Shown: piece after piece, positions 25,954 to 35,188 of the stretch
Layout: each line of letters begins with the position of its first letter
Position numbering within the stretch: position 1 is the first letter of the stretch
NCBI RefSeq assembly: GCF_036057275.1
Contig: NZ_CP107945.1
Coordinates: 806,001 to 870,000 of the forward strand
DNA: 64,000 bases
Origin: Streptomyces sp. NBC_00390
GTDB lineage: Bacteria; Actinomycetota; Actinomycetes; Streptomycetales; Streptomycetaceae
Direction of reading: 5' to 3'
The notes under the pieces: model-generated
What the model saw: the letters and a program-made list of their open reading frames with translations, nothing else
The model's database searches: none
Told to the model about the DNA's origin: nothing
Program-made: the position numbers and the translations under genes

Positions 25954-26155
25954 TCGCTGTGTCGCATCACTGACGTTGCGGGGCCCAGTGCTTGTACGGA
26001 GCCCCGGAGCCTCACGCTCTCCAGGGGGTCCGACCGGCCCCGCCCAAGGGCTGCACGGTCCCGCGGAGGCACGGAGATCGTCGGCCGGACCGGTCGTCCC
26101 GTCCGCACCGGGGTCAGGTCCGGGTCCGGGTCCGCCATCGGACCGGTCAACGCAT

Positions 26156-26174
26156 CGAGCCGGTCACCGGCTCG
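26156..26174 (-). terminator. Short terminator after the ABC-F gene
   Basis: Perfect 8-bp stem (CGAGCCGG / CCGGCTCG) with a TCA triloop, 7 bp beyond the minus-strand stop codon. Confidence 0.6.
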
Positions 26175-26181
26175 GGCTGCG

Positions 26182-27819
26182 TCAGAGCTCGGTCACCTTC
26201 CCGTCGGCCACCTCGATCCGGCGCGTGGTGCGCACGGCATCGAGCATCCGGCGGTCGTGAGTGACCAGGAGCAGTGTGCCCGTGTACGAGTCGAGAGCCG
26301 ACTCCAGCTGCTCGATCGCCGGCAGGTCCAGGTGGTTGGTCGGCTCGTCCAGTACGAGCAGATTGACTCCGCGGCCCTGCAGCAGTGCGAGCGCGGCCCT
26401 GGTGCGTTCGCCCGGCGAGAGGGTGGTGGCCGGGCGCAGCACATGGGCCGCCTTCAGACCGAACTTGGCGAGCAGCGTGCGGACCTCGGCGGGTTCGGTG
26501 TCCGGGACGGCCGCGCAGAAGGCTTCCAGCAGCGACTCCGTACCGAGGAAGAGCCCCCGCGCCTGGTCGACCTCGCCGACGAGGACGCCCGGTCCGAGCG
26601 AGGCGTCGCCGGAATCGAGCGTGATGCGGCCGAGCAGCGCGCCGAGCAGGGTCGACTTGCCCGCGCCGTTCGCGCCGGTGATGGCGACCCGGTCGGCCCA
26701 GTCGATCTGCAGCGTGGCCGGGCCGAAGCTGAAGTCGCCGCGGCGGACCTCGGCCTCGCGCAAGGTGGCGACGACCGCGCCCGAGCGGGGGGCCGCGGCA
26801 ATCTCCATCCGCAGCTCCCACTCCTTGCGGGGCTCGTCCACCACATCGAGGCGCTCGATCATGCGCTGCGTCTGGCGGGCCTTCGCGGCCTGCTTCTCGC
26901 TGGCCTCGCTGCGGAGCTTGCGGCCGATCTTGTCGTTGTCGGTGGCCTTCCGGCGGGCGTTCTTGACGCCCTTGTCCATCCAGGAGCGCTGCATGTGGGC
27001 GCGGCCTTCGAGTGCCGCCCTCTTGTCGGCGTACTCGTCGTACTCCTCACGGGCGTGCCGGCGGGCGGTCTCCCGCTCCTCCAGATAGGCCGCGTAGCCG
27101 CCGCCGTAGAGGGTGATCTCCTGCTGGGCAAGATCGAGTTCCAGGACCTTGGTGACCGTTCGGGTGAGGAACTCGCGGTCGTGGCTGACCACGACCGTGC
27201 CCGCGCGCAGGCCGTGGACGAATGTCTCCAGCCGCTCGAGGCCGTCCAGATCCAGATCGTTCGTCGGCTCGTCGAGGAGGAAGACGTCGTAGCGGGACAG
27301 CAGGAGGGAGGCGAGTGAGGCGCGGGCTGCCTGGCCCCCGGAGAGCGAGGTCATCGGCTGGTCGAGGCCGATCGTGAGGCCGAGCGAGCTCGCGACCTCT
27401 TCCGCCCGCTCGTCGAGGTCGGCGCCGCCGAGGTCCAGCCAGCGCTCCAGGCTGACGGCGTACGCGTCGTCCGCGCCCGGGGTGCCGTCGACCAGCCCCT
27501 GGGTGGCCTCGTCCATCGCCGCCTGGGCGGCGGCCACGCCGGTGCGCCGGGCGAGGAAGGCCCGCACGGTCTCGCCCGCGCGGCGCTCGGGCTCCTGCGG
27601 AAGGTGCCCGACGGTGGCGCTGGGCGGGGAGAGTCGCAGCTCCCCGTGCTCGGGTGTGACAAGTCCGGCGAGCAGCCGCAGCAGGGTCGACTTGCCGGCG
27701 CCGTTGACGCCGACGAGGCCGATGACATCTCCGGGCGCGACGACGAGGTCGAGCCCGGAGAAGAGCGAGCGGTCGCCGTGGCCGGCGGCGAGGTCCTTGG
27801 CGACGAGGGTTGCAGTCAT
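26182..27819 (-). CDS. ABC-F family ATPase (ribosome-associated)
   Basis: 545 residues with two ABC domains and no membrane segments. The first has Walker A GVNGAGKST (about 37-45), signature LSGGQAARA and Walker B VFLLDEPTND; the second has GANGAGKST, LSPGERTRA and LLVLDEPTNH. The linker between them is the charged, helical ABC-F type (RAHMQRSWMDKGVKNARRKA). ABC-F proteins act on the ribosome, some protecting it from antibiotics. No antibiotic target can be inferred. It lies 12 bp downstream of a small ORF and may be co-transcribed with it. Confidence 0.93.
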   Translation of the reverse strand: MTATLVAKDLAAGHGDRSLFSGLDLVVAPGDVIGLVGVNGAGKSTLLRLLAGLVTPEHGELRLSPPSATVGHLPQEPERRAGETVRAFLARRTGVAAAQAAMDEATQGLVDGTPGADDAYAVSLERWLDLGGADLDERAEEVASSLGLTIGLDQPMTSLSGGQAARASLASLLLSRYDVFLLDEPTNDLDLDGLERLETFVHGLRAGTVVVSHDREFLTRTVTKVLELDLAQQEITLYGGGYAAYLEERETARRHAREEYDEYADKRAALEGRAHMQRSWMDKGVKNARRKATDNDKIGRKLRSEASEKQAAKARQTQRMIERLDVVDEPRKEWELRMEIAAAPRSGAVVATLREAEVRRGDFSFGPATLQIDWADRVAITGANGAGKSTLLGALLGRITLDSGDASLGPGVLVGEVDQARGLFLGTESLLEAFCAAVPDTEPAEVRTLLAKFGLKAAHVLRPATTLSPGERTRAALALLQGRGVNLLVLDEPTNHLDLPAIEQLESALDSYTGTLLLVTHDRRMLDAVRTTRRIEVADGKVTEL

Positions 27820-27831
27820 CAGGGGGAGATC

Positions 27832-28110
27832 CTAGCCCCCGGGACGAAGTCCCAGGAGGGCGCACAGCTGCTTGCCGAGTGGCTTGCGCAGGGTGTCGCC
27901 GCAGGCCAGGTCCTCGAGCACCCACCGAAAGCGTGGCGCGGTCAAGCAGGCGCCGACCGCGTCACAGGTGCCGACGGGCGTTCCCGGGCCGGCGCCGTGC
28001 AGCGGCAGGGGGGCGGCGTGGAGGCGGTCCCGGCAGTAGGGGGCCCGTGCCTGCGGCGCAGCTCGTCGCGCGTACGGGTGCGAAGCGGGTCCGATCCGCC
28101 TCGCGCTCAT
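27832..28110 (-). CDS. Small Cys-containing protein upstream of the ABC-F gene (hypothetical)
   Basis: A 92-residue ORF starting MSARRIGPASHPYARR and ending 12 bp before the ABC-F start. Third-position GC is about 85-90 percent, as in real genes here. The N-terminal half is basic and Pro/Ala-rich; the C-terminal half contains CDAVGACLTAPRFRW and LACGDTLRKPLGKQLCALLG, with five Cys in the protein overall. I do not recognise the family. It may be the first gene of a two-gene operon with the ABC-F ATPase. A longer start at 28188 is possible. Confidence 0.55.
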   Translation of the reverse strand: MSARRIGPASHPYARRAAPQARAPYCRDRLHAAPLPLHGAGPGTPVGTCDAVGACLTAPRFRWVLEDLACGDTLRKPLGKQLCALLGLRPGG

Positions 28111-28197
28111 CGGCGCACGGAGGCAGACCTCCGGTTCATCGGCGGCTGCATGTCTTCTCCTCGGCGGTCCACGGCTCGCCCGGGCCACTCGGTTCCG

Positions 28198-29226
28198 TCA
28201 TCGCGCCACGGGTGCGACCAGCACACCCCCCGTGGCGCGTGCCACGACGAAGGACTGTCCCTTGGCCGTCTTCGCGTCCAGCGGAATCAGGTGCCGGCCC
28301 GGTTCGAGCATGCCGTCGAAGAGCTGCTGGGTGTGGCTGCGGTAGAGGCGGTCCAGACGGTACGCGACCAGCTGGACGCGGCACGCGGACGTCACCTCGA
28401 CCTCCGCGCCGTCCGCCGTGGCGTTCAGCCGTGTGAGCCGTCGCTGCTCCAAGGGGCTGCGGTCCAAGGCGTGTTCGATCTGGGCGACGAGGAGAGGGAT
28501 GATCGGGGCGAGCCCTTCCACGTACGCTGCGGGGGCGGCTGCCCGCTCGAACGCCGCGCGCACCGCGGCTCGTTCGTCCTGCCCCACCGCGCGTCCGAAG
28601 GCGACGGCTCCATAGGTGCGCAGCTCCTCGGGAGGCACGGTGTCGGCATCGTGCGCGATCTCCGCACCGATGCCGATGGTGCGCAGCGCGGCGGCAAGCT
28701 TGGCGAGCACGTTCACGCGCGCACCGATCAGCAGCACCCGGCGGCGGACGGGGACTTGGTCCGCGTCGCCGGGCAGCAGACGCTGCAGCGCACGGCGGTA
28801 CTCCTCGCCGCGGAAGCGGAATGGGCCGATCCCTTGGTAGCCGTTGAGGTCGAGATCGGCACTGCCGTCGGTCTGCCAGGCGAAGTCCCGCCAGACGATG
28901 TCGTCGCCGTCGCGTTCTATGACGGCGGTCACCGCTCCGCACTGGATGTCCTCGCACTCCGGACAGCCGTAGATCACACAGCGGCTGCCCTCGAACGGGG
29001 CATCCGTCTCCAGCAGCAGGGTGCGCACCTGTGCGCTGAAGATCGCCGGTGGTACGTCGGCGGCCAGCGGGGAGACCGCATCGAGGTCGCAGAGCTGGAA
29101 CAGCAAGGGACGGCCGTCGACGATGAAGTCCAGGAAGTCCCGGTGCACTTGATAGCCGCCATCGGCGAGGACACCGCCGGCCCGCATCGCCGGAGCCAGA
29201 CCGAAGGTCGCGTACTCGACAGACAT
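28198..29226 (-). CDS. Conserved hypothetical protein with Rossmann-like C-terminal half
   Basis: 342 residues, no signal peptide. The N-terminal half carries YGCPECEDIQCGAVTAVIE, with three closely spaced Cys, and WRDFAWQT. The second half begins RRRVLLIGARVNVLAKLAAA, similar to a glycine-poor dinucleotide-binding strand-helix, and continues with EELRTYGAVAFGRAVG. Similar proteins are annotated as oxidoreductases in Streptomyces, but no cofactor or reaction is evident. ATG 29226 is chosen; the long upstream frame is a GC-rich shadow. It may bind a metal through the Cys cluster. Function unknown. Confidence 0.75.
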   Translation of the reverse strand: MSVEYATFGLAPAMRAGGVLADGGYQVHRDFLDFIVDGRPLLFQLCDLDAVSPLAADVPPAIFSAQVRTLLLETDAPFEGSRCVIYGCPECEDIQCGAVTAVIERDGDDIVWRDFAWQTDGSADLDLNGYQGIGPFRFRGEEYRRALQRLLPGDADQVPVRRRVLLIGARVNVLAKLAAALRTIGIGAEIAHDADTVPPEELRTYGAVAFGRAVGQDERAAVRAAFERAAAPAAYVEGLAPIIPLLVAQIEHALDRSPLEQRRLTRLNATADGAEVEVTSACRVQLVAYRLDRLYRSHTQQLFDGMLEPGRHLIPLDAKTAKGQSFVVARATGGVLVAPVAR

Positions 29227-29832
29227 GTCGTGAGTATCCCCAACTGTGCCGTGATCCGTGCACACGCGTCCCGGCGGGTTGCAATCCCGCGGGTCACTCT
29301 CCGACCACGTTCCGTCCACGCACGGTGATTCGGGTGATGTCATGGTCCCGACGTGACGGCCTCGGGGGGCGGGCGCCCTGTGGTGGCCATGTCTCCTCGA
29401 GCCGCGCACTCCGGTCGGGGCTGATCGCTCATGTCCGGTACGTCTGCGAGGAGTTGGCCGAGCACCCTGGGGAAGCGGGGGTGCGGCCGTTCGCGGGGCC
29501 CGGATGGCCGCCCGCCGGCGGGGAGGCGACGGGCATGTGGACGGCCTTGCGGTGGGCGCCGGTTGCGAGAGGACACGTGCTGACTCGGCCGGCACGCCCG
29601 GCGGGCAACGTCCCCCGCGACATCTGGCCGGGGCGCGGGGCACGCTGCTGCGCCGACCGAGCTGAGCCGGTCTCATCCGGTCCGATCCGGTCAGGCATTC
29701 CGGGGTGTTCCGGGGCGGGCCCCCGCTCCACGCCCCGGGCCCGGCCGGCCGGAGCGGGTCACGGCAGCCGCAAAGGTACTCCCGTTCCGTGCACAGGGAA
29801 GGCGGGGCGGGACCCCGGCGCCACCGGCAGGG
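29227..29832 (-). promoter_or_regulatory. Intergenic region, no supported gene
   Basis: About 600 bp between the hypothetical gene and the BCCT terminator. The right side is compositionally repetitive (TCCGGTCCGATCCGGTCAGG near 29675). It should contain the promoter of the hypothetical gene. ORFs here have poor codon character. Confidence 0.35.
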
Positions 29833-29867
29833 CGGGACCTCCGGCACCCGAGCCGGTGCGGGTCCCG
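29833..29867 (-). terminator. Terminator after the BCCT gene
   Basis: Bulged hairpin: outer stem CGGGACC / GGTCCCG and inner stem GCACC / GGTGC, 14 bp beyond the BCCT stop codon. Confidence 0.6.
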
Positions 29868-29881
29868 TCTCTCGTACCGGG

Positions 29882-31648
29882 TCATCCGGCGCCGGCCGGC
29901 GGCCGGCCCCCACCTTCGCTCCCTGCTCCGGGGACGCCGCCGCCACCGGCGGTGTCCTCGCCGGTGCCCGGACCGATCCGGAGCTCGAAGTCGCCGTCGT
30001 AGTGGGTGTGTCCGGCGATCACCGCGGACTCCACCGCTTCCGCTCCGAGCTCCTTGCGCACGATCAGCGGATCTCTGCGCAGATCGCGCATCAGGGCGAC
30101 GCACATGCCGAGCATGACGAGTACGAACGGCGCGGCGACCAGGATCGTCAGATTCTGCAGGCCCGCCAGCGCATCGCCCTTGCCGTCGCCGATCAGCAGC
30201 ATGATGGCGGCGACGGCGCCGGTGAGCACACCCCAGAAGACGACGACGAGCCGGTTCGGCTCGAAGACACCTTTCTGGGAGAGCGTTCCCATCACGATCG
30301 ACGCGGCGTCCGCTCCCGACACGAAGAAGATGGCGACAAGGATCATCACGAGCACACTCATCGCGGTGGTGAGCGGGTACTCCCTGAGTACCGCGAAGAG
30401 CTGGCCCTCCGGCGTGGTCTCGTCACCGAGCCGCCCCTGTTCCTGCAGCTTCATCGCCGATCCGCCGAAGATCGCGAACCACAGAAGGCTGACGGTGCTG
30501 GGCACCAGGATGACGCCGCCGATGAACTGCCGGATCGTACGCCCCCTGCTGATCCGGGCGATGAACATGCCGACGAAGGGGGTCCACGAGATCCACCACG
30601 CCCAGTAGAAGACCGTCCAGCTGCCCAGCCAATCGGCGACGCCTTCCCCGCCGCTCGCCTCGGTGCGGCCCGCGAGCTGCGGGAGTTCGCCGAAGTAGGC
30701 GGCGATGGACGTCGGCAGCAGATCGAGCACGATGATGGTCGGACCCGCGACGAGCACGAACAGAGCCAGCAGCAGCGCCAGCACCATGTTCGTGTTGGAC
30801 AGCCACTGAATACCCTTCTCGACACCGGACACCGCCGAAAGGACGAACGCGACGGTCAGGGTGGCGATGATGCCCACCAGCAGTCCGATACCGGCCTTTT
30901 CCATCCAGCCCAGCTCGGTGAAGCCACTGCCGATCTGCAGAGTGCCGAGGCCGAGGGACGCGGCGGAGCCGAAGAGCGTGGCGAAGATCGCGAGGATGTC
31001 GATGAAGCGGCCGACGCCGCCGTTCGCCCGGCGCTTGCCGATGAGCGGTTCGAAGACAGCACTGATGGTCTGCCGCCGCCTGCGGCGGTAGGAGCTGTAG
31101 GCGATGGCGAGTCCGACCACCGCATAGATGGCCCAGGGGTGCAGCGTCCAGTGGAAGAGCGTGGTCGCCATGGCAGTGACCATGGCATCCGCCGAGTCGG
31201 CCGGCGCCGTGCCCGGCGGAGGGTTCGTGAAGTGCGCGAGCGGTTCACTGACTCCGTAGAACATCAGGCCGATGCCCATGCCGGCGCTGAACATCATGGC
31301 TACCCAGGAGATGGTGCGGAACTCGGGCTCTTCCTCCTCCTGCCCCAGCGTGATCCTGCCGTAGCGGCTGATGGCGAGCCAGAGCGAGAAGACCACGAAG
31401 CCGGACGCGGCGAGCACGAACGCCCAGCCGCCGTTGTGGATCAGTCCCGCGAGCATCGCGTCGGAGACGTCCTCGAGGGTGTCCGTCGCGACGGCGCCCC
31501 ACACCACGAAGGCGAGGGTGAGCACGGCCGTGACTCCGAAGACCACACGGTCGGTCGTGGGGCGCCCTGTCTCCTTCGGACGGCCGGGGAGATCTGCCGT
31601 CACCGACAGCTCTCCCCGGTCCGCCGGTCGTTGTTCGTCGTGCGGCAC
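29882..31648 (-). CDS. BCCT-family transporter (choline/glycine betaine)
   Basis: 588 residues with about 12 hydrophobic segments. The family signature WWISWTPFVGMFIARISRGR is present, together with GMGIGLMFYGVSEP and a Trp-rich segment FYWAWWISW in the aromatic substrate box region. It should import betaine, choline or carnitine with Na+ or H+ for osmoprotection. The C-terminal tail is Gly/Pro-rich and acidic. The GTG start at 31648 (PHDEQRPAD) has GAAAGG upstream; the frame is open to 31708. It lies 81 bp downstream of the M14 peptidase gene on the same strand. Confidence 0.93.
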   Translation of the reverse strand: MPHDEQRPADRGELSVTADLPGRPKETGRPTTDRVVFGVTAVLTLAFVVWGAVATDTLEDVSDAMLAGLIHNGGWAFVLAASGFVVFSLWLAISRYGRITLGQEEEEPEFRTISWVAMMFSAGMGIGLMFYGVSEPLAHFTNPPPGTAPADSADAMVTAMATTLFHWTLHPWAIYAVVGLAIAYSSYRRRRRQTISAVFEPLIGKRRANGGVGRFIDILAIFATLFGSAASLGLGTLQIGSGFTELGWMEKAGIGLLVGIIATLTVAFVLSAVSGVEKGIQWLSNTNMVLALLLALFVLVAGPTIIVLDLLPTSIAAYFGELPQLAGRTEASGGEGVADWLGSWTVFYWAWWISWTPFVGMFIARISRGRTIRQFIGGVILVPSTVSLLWFAIFGGSAMKLQEQGRLGDETTPEGQLFAVLREYPLTTAMSVLVMILVAIFFVSGADAASIVMGTLSQKGVFEPNRLVVVFWGVLTGAVAAIMLLIGDGKGDALAGLQNLTILVAAPFVLVMLGMCVALMRDLRRDPLIVRKELGAEAVESAVIAGHTHYDGDFELRIGPGTGEDTAGGGGVPGAGSEGGGRPPAGAG

Positions 31649-31729
31649 AGATGGCACCTTTCGCGGGGTTGCGGAATCGGGGCTCCGCTCTCGACTACCC
31701 CCTACCACATGTGATGCACACCACAGACC

Positions 31730-33025
31730 TCAACAGGCGGTGACCGGTTCACCTGATACCAGGTGATAGGTCGCACGGCCGTCGAGGAGCAGCGGGACCA
31801 GCTCCCGCTGCGGCTGGCGCAGCGGCACGAACGCGCCCTCCGGTCCCGGCCGCGACGTGACGCCGTGCAACGCCAGTTCGTCCTTCACTTCCGTGTACTG
31901 GGCGGCGTCGAGGAGGTAGCCGCAGGGCGGGTCCTGGAGGGTCTCCTCGCCGGTGGCGGGGTCGTTGTCGGCTCCGCCCAGATAGACCGGCCCGCTGTCC
32001 GCCGTCCCGGCGGCCCGGGCCCCGGACGTCGCCGCCTCGATCCGGCCGCGCCGTTCCGCACTGAAGGCGAACAGGCCTTCCAGTGCCGCGAGTTGACTGT
32101 GCACCCGGCGCCGGTTGTTGAGCGCGGGATCCGCCTTCTCCTGGTCGGTCAGGGGGTCGACCCGGCTCTCGATGAGCAGCCCGACTGCGTTCTTGATGCC
32201 CGAGGCGTTGCGCAGGATGCGTTCCTGCCCGTCGCCCGCGGTCTGCTTGACGGGATCCCCGGTGACCGGGTCCGTCCATATGCCGTACGTACCGGTGCTG
32301 TAACCCGCTCCGGCCGCCGCCGGGCGCACGTACCGGTCCGACAGTGTCCGCGCCTCACGGTGAACTCGCGCATCGGTGTTGAGGTTGCGCGGCCACAGGT
32401 CGAACAGGTCCTTGTCGTAGTAGGGCGGGGTCGCCCCGTACTCGTGCAGGTCGTAGATGATGTCCGGGCGCTGGTCACGGATGACGGCGGCGACGGCCCT
32501 GCCCTCGGCCGTCCTGAGGGCGATGTGGTCGCGGTTGATGTCGACGCCGTCGGAGTTGCCCCGGGTGCCTGCGGCCCGGCCGTCCGGGTTCGCGGTCGGG
32601 ACGACAAGGACCCGGGTGCGGGCCGGCAGCCCGCGGGGGCTGCCGGCCCTGGCGTAGGCGAGATCGCGGATCGTGGTCAGACAGGCGTCACGGCCGGACG
32701 GTTCGTCGCCGTGCTGACTGCAGATCAGCAGCACGGTGTGGGCGGCACGCCGGTCACCGACGCGTACGAGCTGGAGCGGGCGGCCCTCTTTCGTGGTGCC
32801 GATCCGGGCCACGGACATGCGCCCGCTGCCGCGGTCGACGGCGGCGAGGAACGTCTGCTCCTCGCTCTGGCTGGTCCAGCGTGCGCCGTCGCTCTCTTCG
32901 AACCCGGTGCGCGGCGGGGTGTGGGCCGCTTCGGCGGGAACGGTGAGCAGGGGAACGGCCAGCGCGACGGCGGCGCCGGTCACGGCGAGAGCGCGCACAC
33001 GCGGGCGGGACAGGCGGGGCGTCAT
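31730..33025 (-). CDS. Secreted M14-family zinc carboxypeptidase
   Basis: 431 residues with a signal peptide (about residues 1-33, ending PAEAA). Zinc ligands are visible as H105 and E108 (SQHGDEPSG) and H194 (YDLHEYG). The likely catalytic Glu is E286 in [15 protein letters not shown] and NPDGR are family signatures. It should trim C-terminal residues from peptides outside the cell, or cleave peptidoglycan stems. Start overlaps the stop of the X-Pro peptidase gene by four bases (ATGA), so the two secreted peptidases are co-translated. Confidence 0.92.
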   Translation of the reverse strand: MTPRLSRPRVRALAVTGAAVALAVPLLTVPAEAAHTPPRTGFEESDGARWTSQSEEQTFLAAVDRGSGRMSVARIGTTKEGRPLQLVRVGDRRAAHTVLLICSQHGDEPSGRDACLTTIRDLAYARAGSPRGLPARTRVLVVPTANPDGRAAGTRGNSDGVDINRDHIALRTAEGRAVAAVIRDQRPDIIYDLHEYGATPPYYDKDLFDLWPRNLNTDARVHREARTLSDRYVRPAAAGAGYSTGTYGIWTDPVTGDPVKQTAGDGQERILRNASGIKNAVGLLIESRVDPLTDQEKADPALNNRRRVHSQLAALEGLFAFSAERRGRIEAATSGARAAGTADSGPVYLGGADNDPATGEETLQDPPCGYLLDAAQYTEVKDELALHGVTSRPGPEGAFVPLRQPQRELVPLLLDGRATYHLVSGEPVTAC

Positions 33026-34998
33026 CGGGTGCTGCCTCCCGGGATCGGTCGGATCGGACGCGGTTCGGCGACCCCGCCGAGGCGGGACTCGCGGGGGCCG
33101 AGTGCTTCGGATGAACCGGCCGTGGCGCCTACGAAGGCCGGTGTTCCGCCGACGATCGGCAGGTGCGCGGCCGTTCGCGCCAGGTCGAGGGTGAGGCGCG
33201 GTACGGAGGGCGGCGGGTCGATCAGATCGCGGTCGGTGCCGCCGACGATCAGCGCGAGCCGGTGGCCGGCCGGGACCACGTGGTCGCTCGCGTGCAGATC
33301 GAGACTGATGGTGTACGGCCGGCCGGGGGTCAGGGGACGGCCGTGGGCGTCGGATGCGTGATTGCCAAGGTCGGCCCAGCCACGGCTGAAGATGGTGTGG
33401 CCGACCGTGGTGGTGCGCGCTCGGGTCTCCTTGAAGCACGAGCTGTCTCCTGCGGTGCTCGCGCCCCAGCAGGTGCGTTCGGCGAGGGTGGTGATGCCTT
33501 CGCCGGACGCCGCGTAGTCGCGGATGGTGTCGGGACCGAGGTCGACGAGGACCGCGGACAGGTGGGCGCTCGAGGTGGACGCGGTGGCCGTCACGGTCAC
33601 CCGCGCGGAGCCGGACAGGCGCAGTTCGCGGGTCAGCGGCTCGGTGATGAATCCCGCTTTGGCCGGAGTGGGGGTGTCGACGGCCGCGGCCCAGTCCGTC
33701 TCGTCCAGTCGCGGGTCGTCGGTGAACGTCTCGGTGGCGCCGGGCCGGGCGGGCCGCAGCGTGAGGGTGCCGACGCCGGCCGCGGTGCCGCTGCCCGGGC
33801 GCAGGCTGGTGGCGGTGGTGGAGCGCGGCGGCCAGACCCGGTCGGTGGACCACCGGTCGGGGGCGCGCTCGATGTCGGCCATCGGCTCCCGGTCGACCCC
33901 GTTGTCGTAGCCGAGGAGGTAGTGGTCGAACCACCGGTGCAGCGTGCTGACCCACTCACCGCGGCGGAAGTCGAAGGGGTCGACGTGCCCGGTCTGCGAG
34001 AGCCAGATCTTGCGGTCCACACCCTGCGCGGCCAGGGCGTCCCACCACTGACCGAAGTGCTTCGTACGGACGTTGAGGTCCTGCATGCCGTGGACGGCGA
34101 AGACGCTGGCGGTGACGCGGCCGGCGTCCGGCACATAGTCCCGCTCCGTCCACAGCCCCGTCAGATCGCCGCTGCGCGGGGCCTCGTCGACCAGTCGCTG
34201 CTGGACGGCCCCGCAGCGGGCGCGCGCCTCGGGACTCTCCACGTAGTCGGAGAGCCATTCGGGGCCCGAGTCGTACAACGGTGCGCCCTTGGCGAAGTAG
34301 TAGTCGTACCAGGAGGAGATGGCGCCGATCGGGACGATGGTCCTCAGACCTCGTACGCCGGTGGCCGCGACACCGTTGGCGATGGTGCCGTCGTAGCTCT
34401 TGCCGATCATGCCGGTGGCGCCGGTGCTCCAGCCGGCCCGGGCGCGCACGGCACCGGTGCGGGTGGTGTAGCCGCGGGCGCGGCCGTTCAGCCAGTCGAC
34501 GACCGCCTTGGCCGACTGGATGTCCGAGCGGCCGCCGACGTCCACGCAGCCGTCCGAGCGATTGGTTCCGGCCAGGTCGACGGCGACGAAGGCATAGCCG
34601 CGGGGAACGAAGTAGTTGTCGTAGTAGAGCGGGAACTGGACCGGGCGGCCGTTCGCGTCGTAGGTCTTGCGCTGGCTCTCGTTGCCGCGCCCGCAGCAGG
34701 CGTAGTACGGGCTGGCATCCATGATCACCGGGATTCTGCGGCCCTGCTCGGCGGCCTCGCGCGGCCTGACGATGTCGACGGCGACCCGGTCGGTCCTGCC
34801 GTCGCCGTCGCCGTCGAGCCGGGTGTCGACCCAGACGGACTCACGTATCGCGTTGTCGTACGAGTAGACCGGCCTGCTCTCGCGGACGGACGCGCCCTGC
34901 GCGGCGGTCGGGGCGAGCGTCAGGGACATCAGAGCGGCCGAGGCCGCCACCACCAGCGATCTGCACGTAAAGCGGTTGCCCCGCACACGATTCGGCAT
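33022..34998 (-). CDS. Secreted Xaa-Pro dipeptidyl-peptidase (CocE/NonD, S15-like)
   Basis: 658 residues with a signal peptide (about 1-36) and an alpha/beta-hydrolase core. The nucleophile is in [17 protein letters not shown]; the acid is in [10 protein letters not shown] and the His in [11 protein letters not shown]. The C-terminal ~220 residues form the jelly-roll X-Pro domain ([25 protein letters not shown] end). It releases N-terminal X-Pro dipeptides, complementing the M14 and M1 peptidases next to it. ATG 34998. It is divergent from the M1 peptidase, with 190 bp between them. Confidence 0.93.
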   Translation of the reverse strand: MPNRVRGNRFTCRSLVVAASAALMSLTLAPTAAQGASVRESRPVYSYDNAIRESVWVDTRLDGDGDGRTDRVAVDIVRPREAAEQGRRIPVIMDASPYYACCGRGNESQRKTYDANGRPVQFPLYYDNYFVPRGYAFVAVDLAGTNRSDGCVDVGGRSDIQSAKAVVDWLNGRARGYTTRTGAVRARAGWSTGATGMIGKSYDGTIANGVAATGVRGLRTIVPIGAISSWYDYYFAKGAPLYDSGPEWLSDYVESPEARARCGAVQQRLVDEAPRSGDLTGLWTERDYVPDAGRVTASVFAVHGMQDLNVRTKHFGQWWDALAAQGVDRKIWLSQTGHVDPFDFRRGEWVSTLHRWFDHYLLGYDNGVDREPMADIERAPDRWSTDRVWPPRSTTATSLRPGSGTAAGVGTLTLRPARPGATETFTDDPRLDETDWAAAVDTPTPAKAGFITEPLTRELRLSGSARVTVTATASTSSAHLSAVLVDLGPDTIRDYAASGEGITTLAERTCWGASTAGDSSCFKETRARTTTVGHTIFSRGWADLGNHASDAHGRPLTPGRPYTISLDLHASDHVVPAGHRLALIVGGTDRDLIDPPPSVPRLTLDLARTAAHLPIVGGTPAFVGATAGSSEALGPRESRLGGVAEPRPIRPIPGGSTR

Positions 34999-35188
34999 GG
35001 GCGGAAGGTACTCCGGTCAACTCCCGTGCAAAAGAGGGCAGTCGGCGCTCCGAAGCGGCCAAAGGGACACCAGGTGGCATGTCGGCCCCATGGCGATCGT
35101 GTGAATGGCCGGGCCGCGCTCCTGTCGGGCGGCAGGGGTCGTGCCTAGGGTCCAGAGAGATCACTTGTCCCAACGACTTGGAGCATCC

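Noticed and set aside
22776..26150. 1124-codon open frame antisense to tex
   Set aside because: It lies opposite a well-supported tex gene; composition (Arg/Gly/Pro-rich) is that of a shadow frame.
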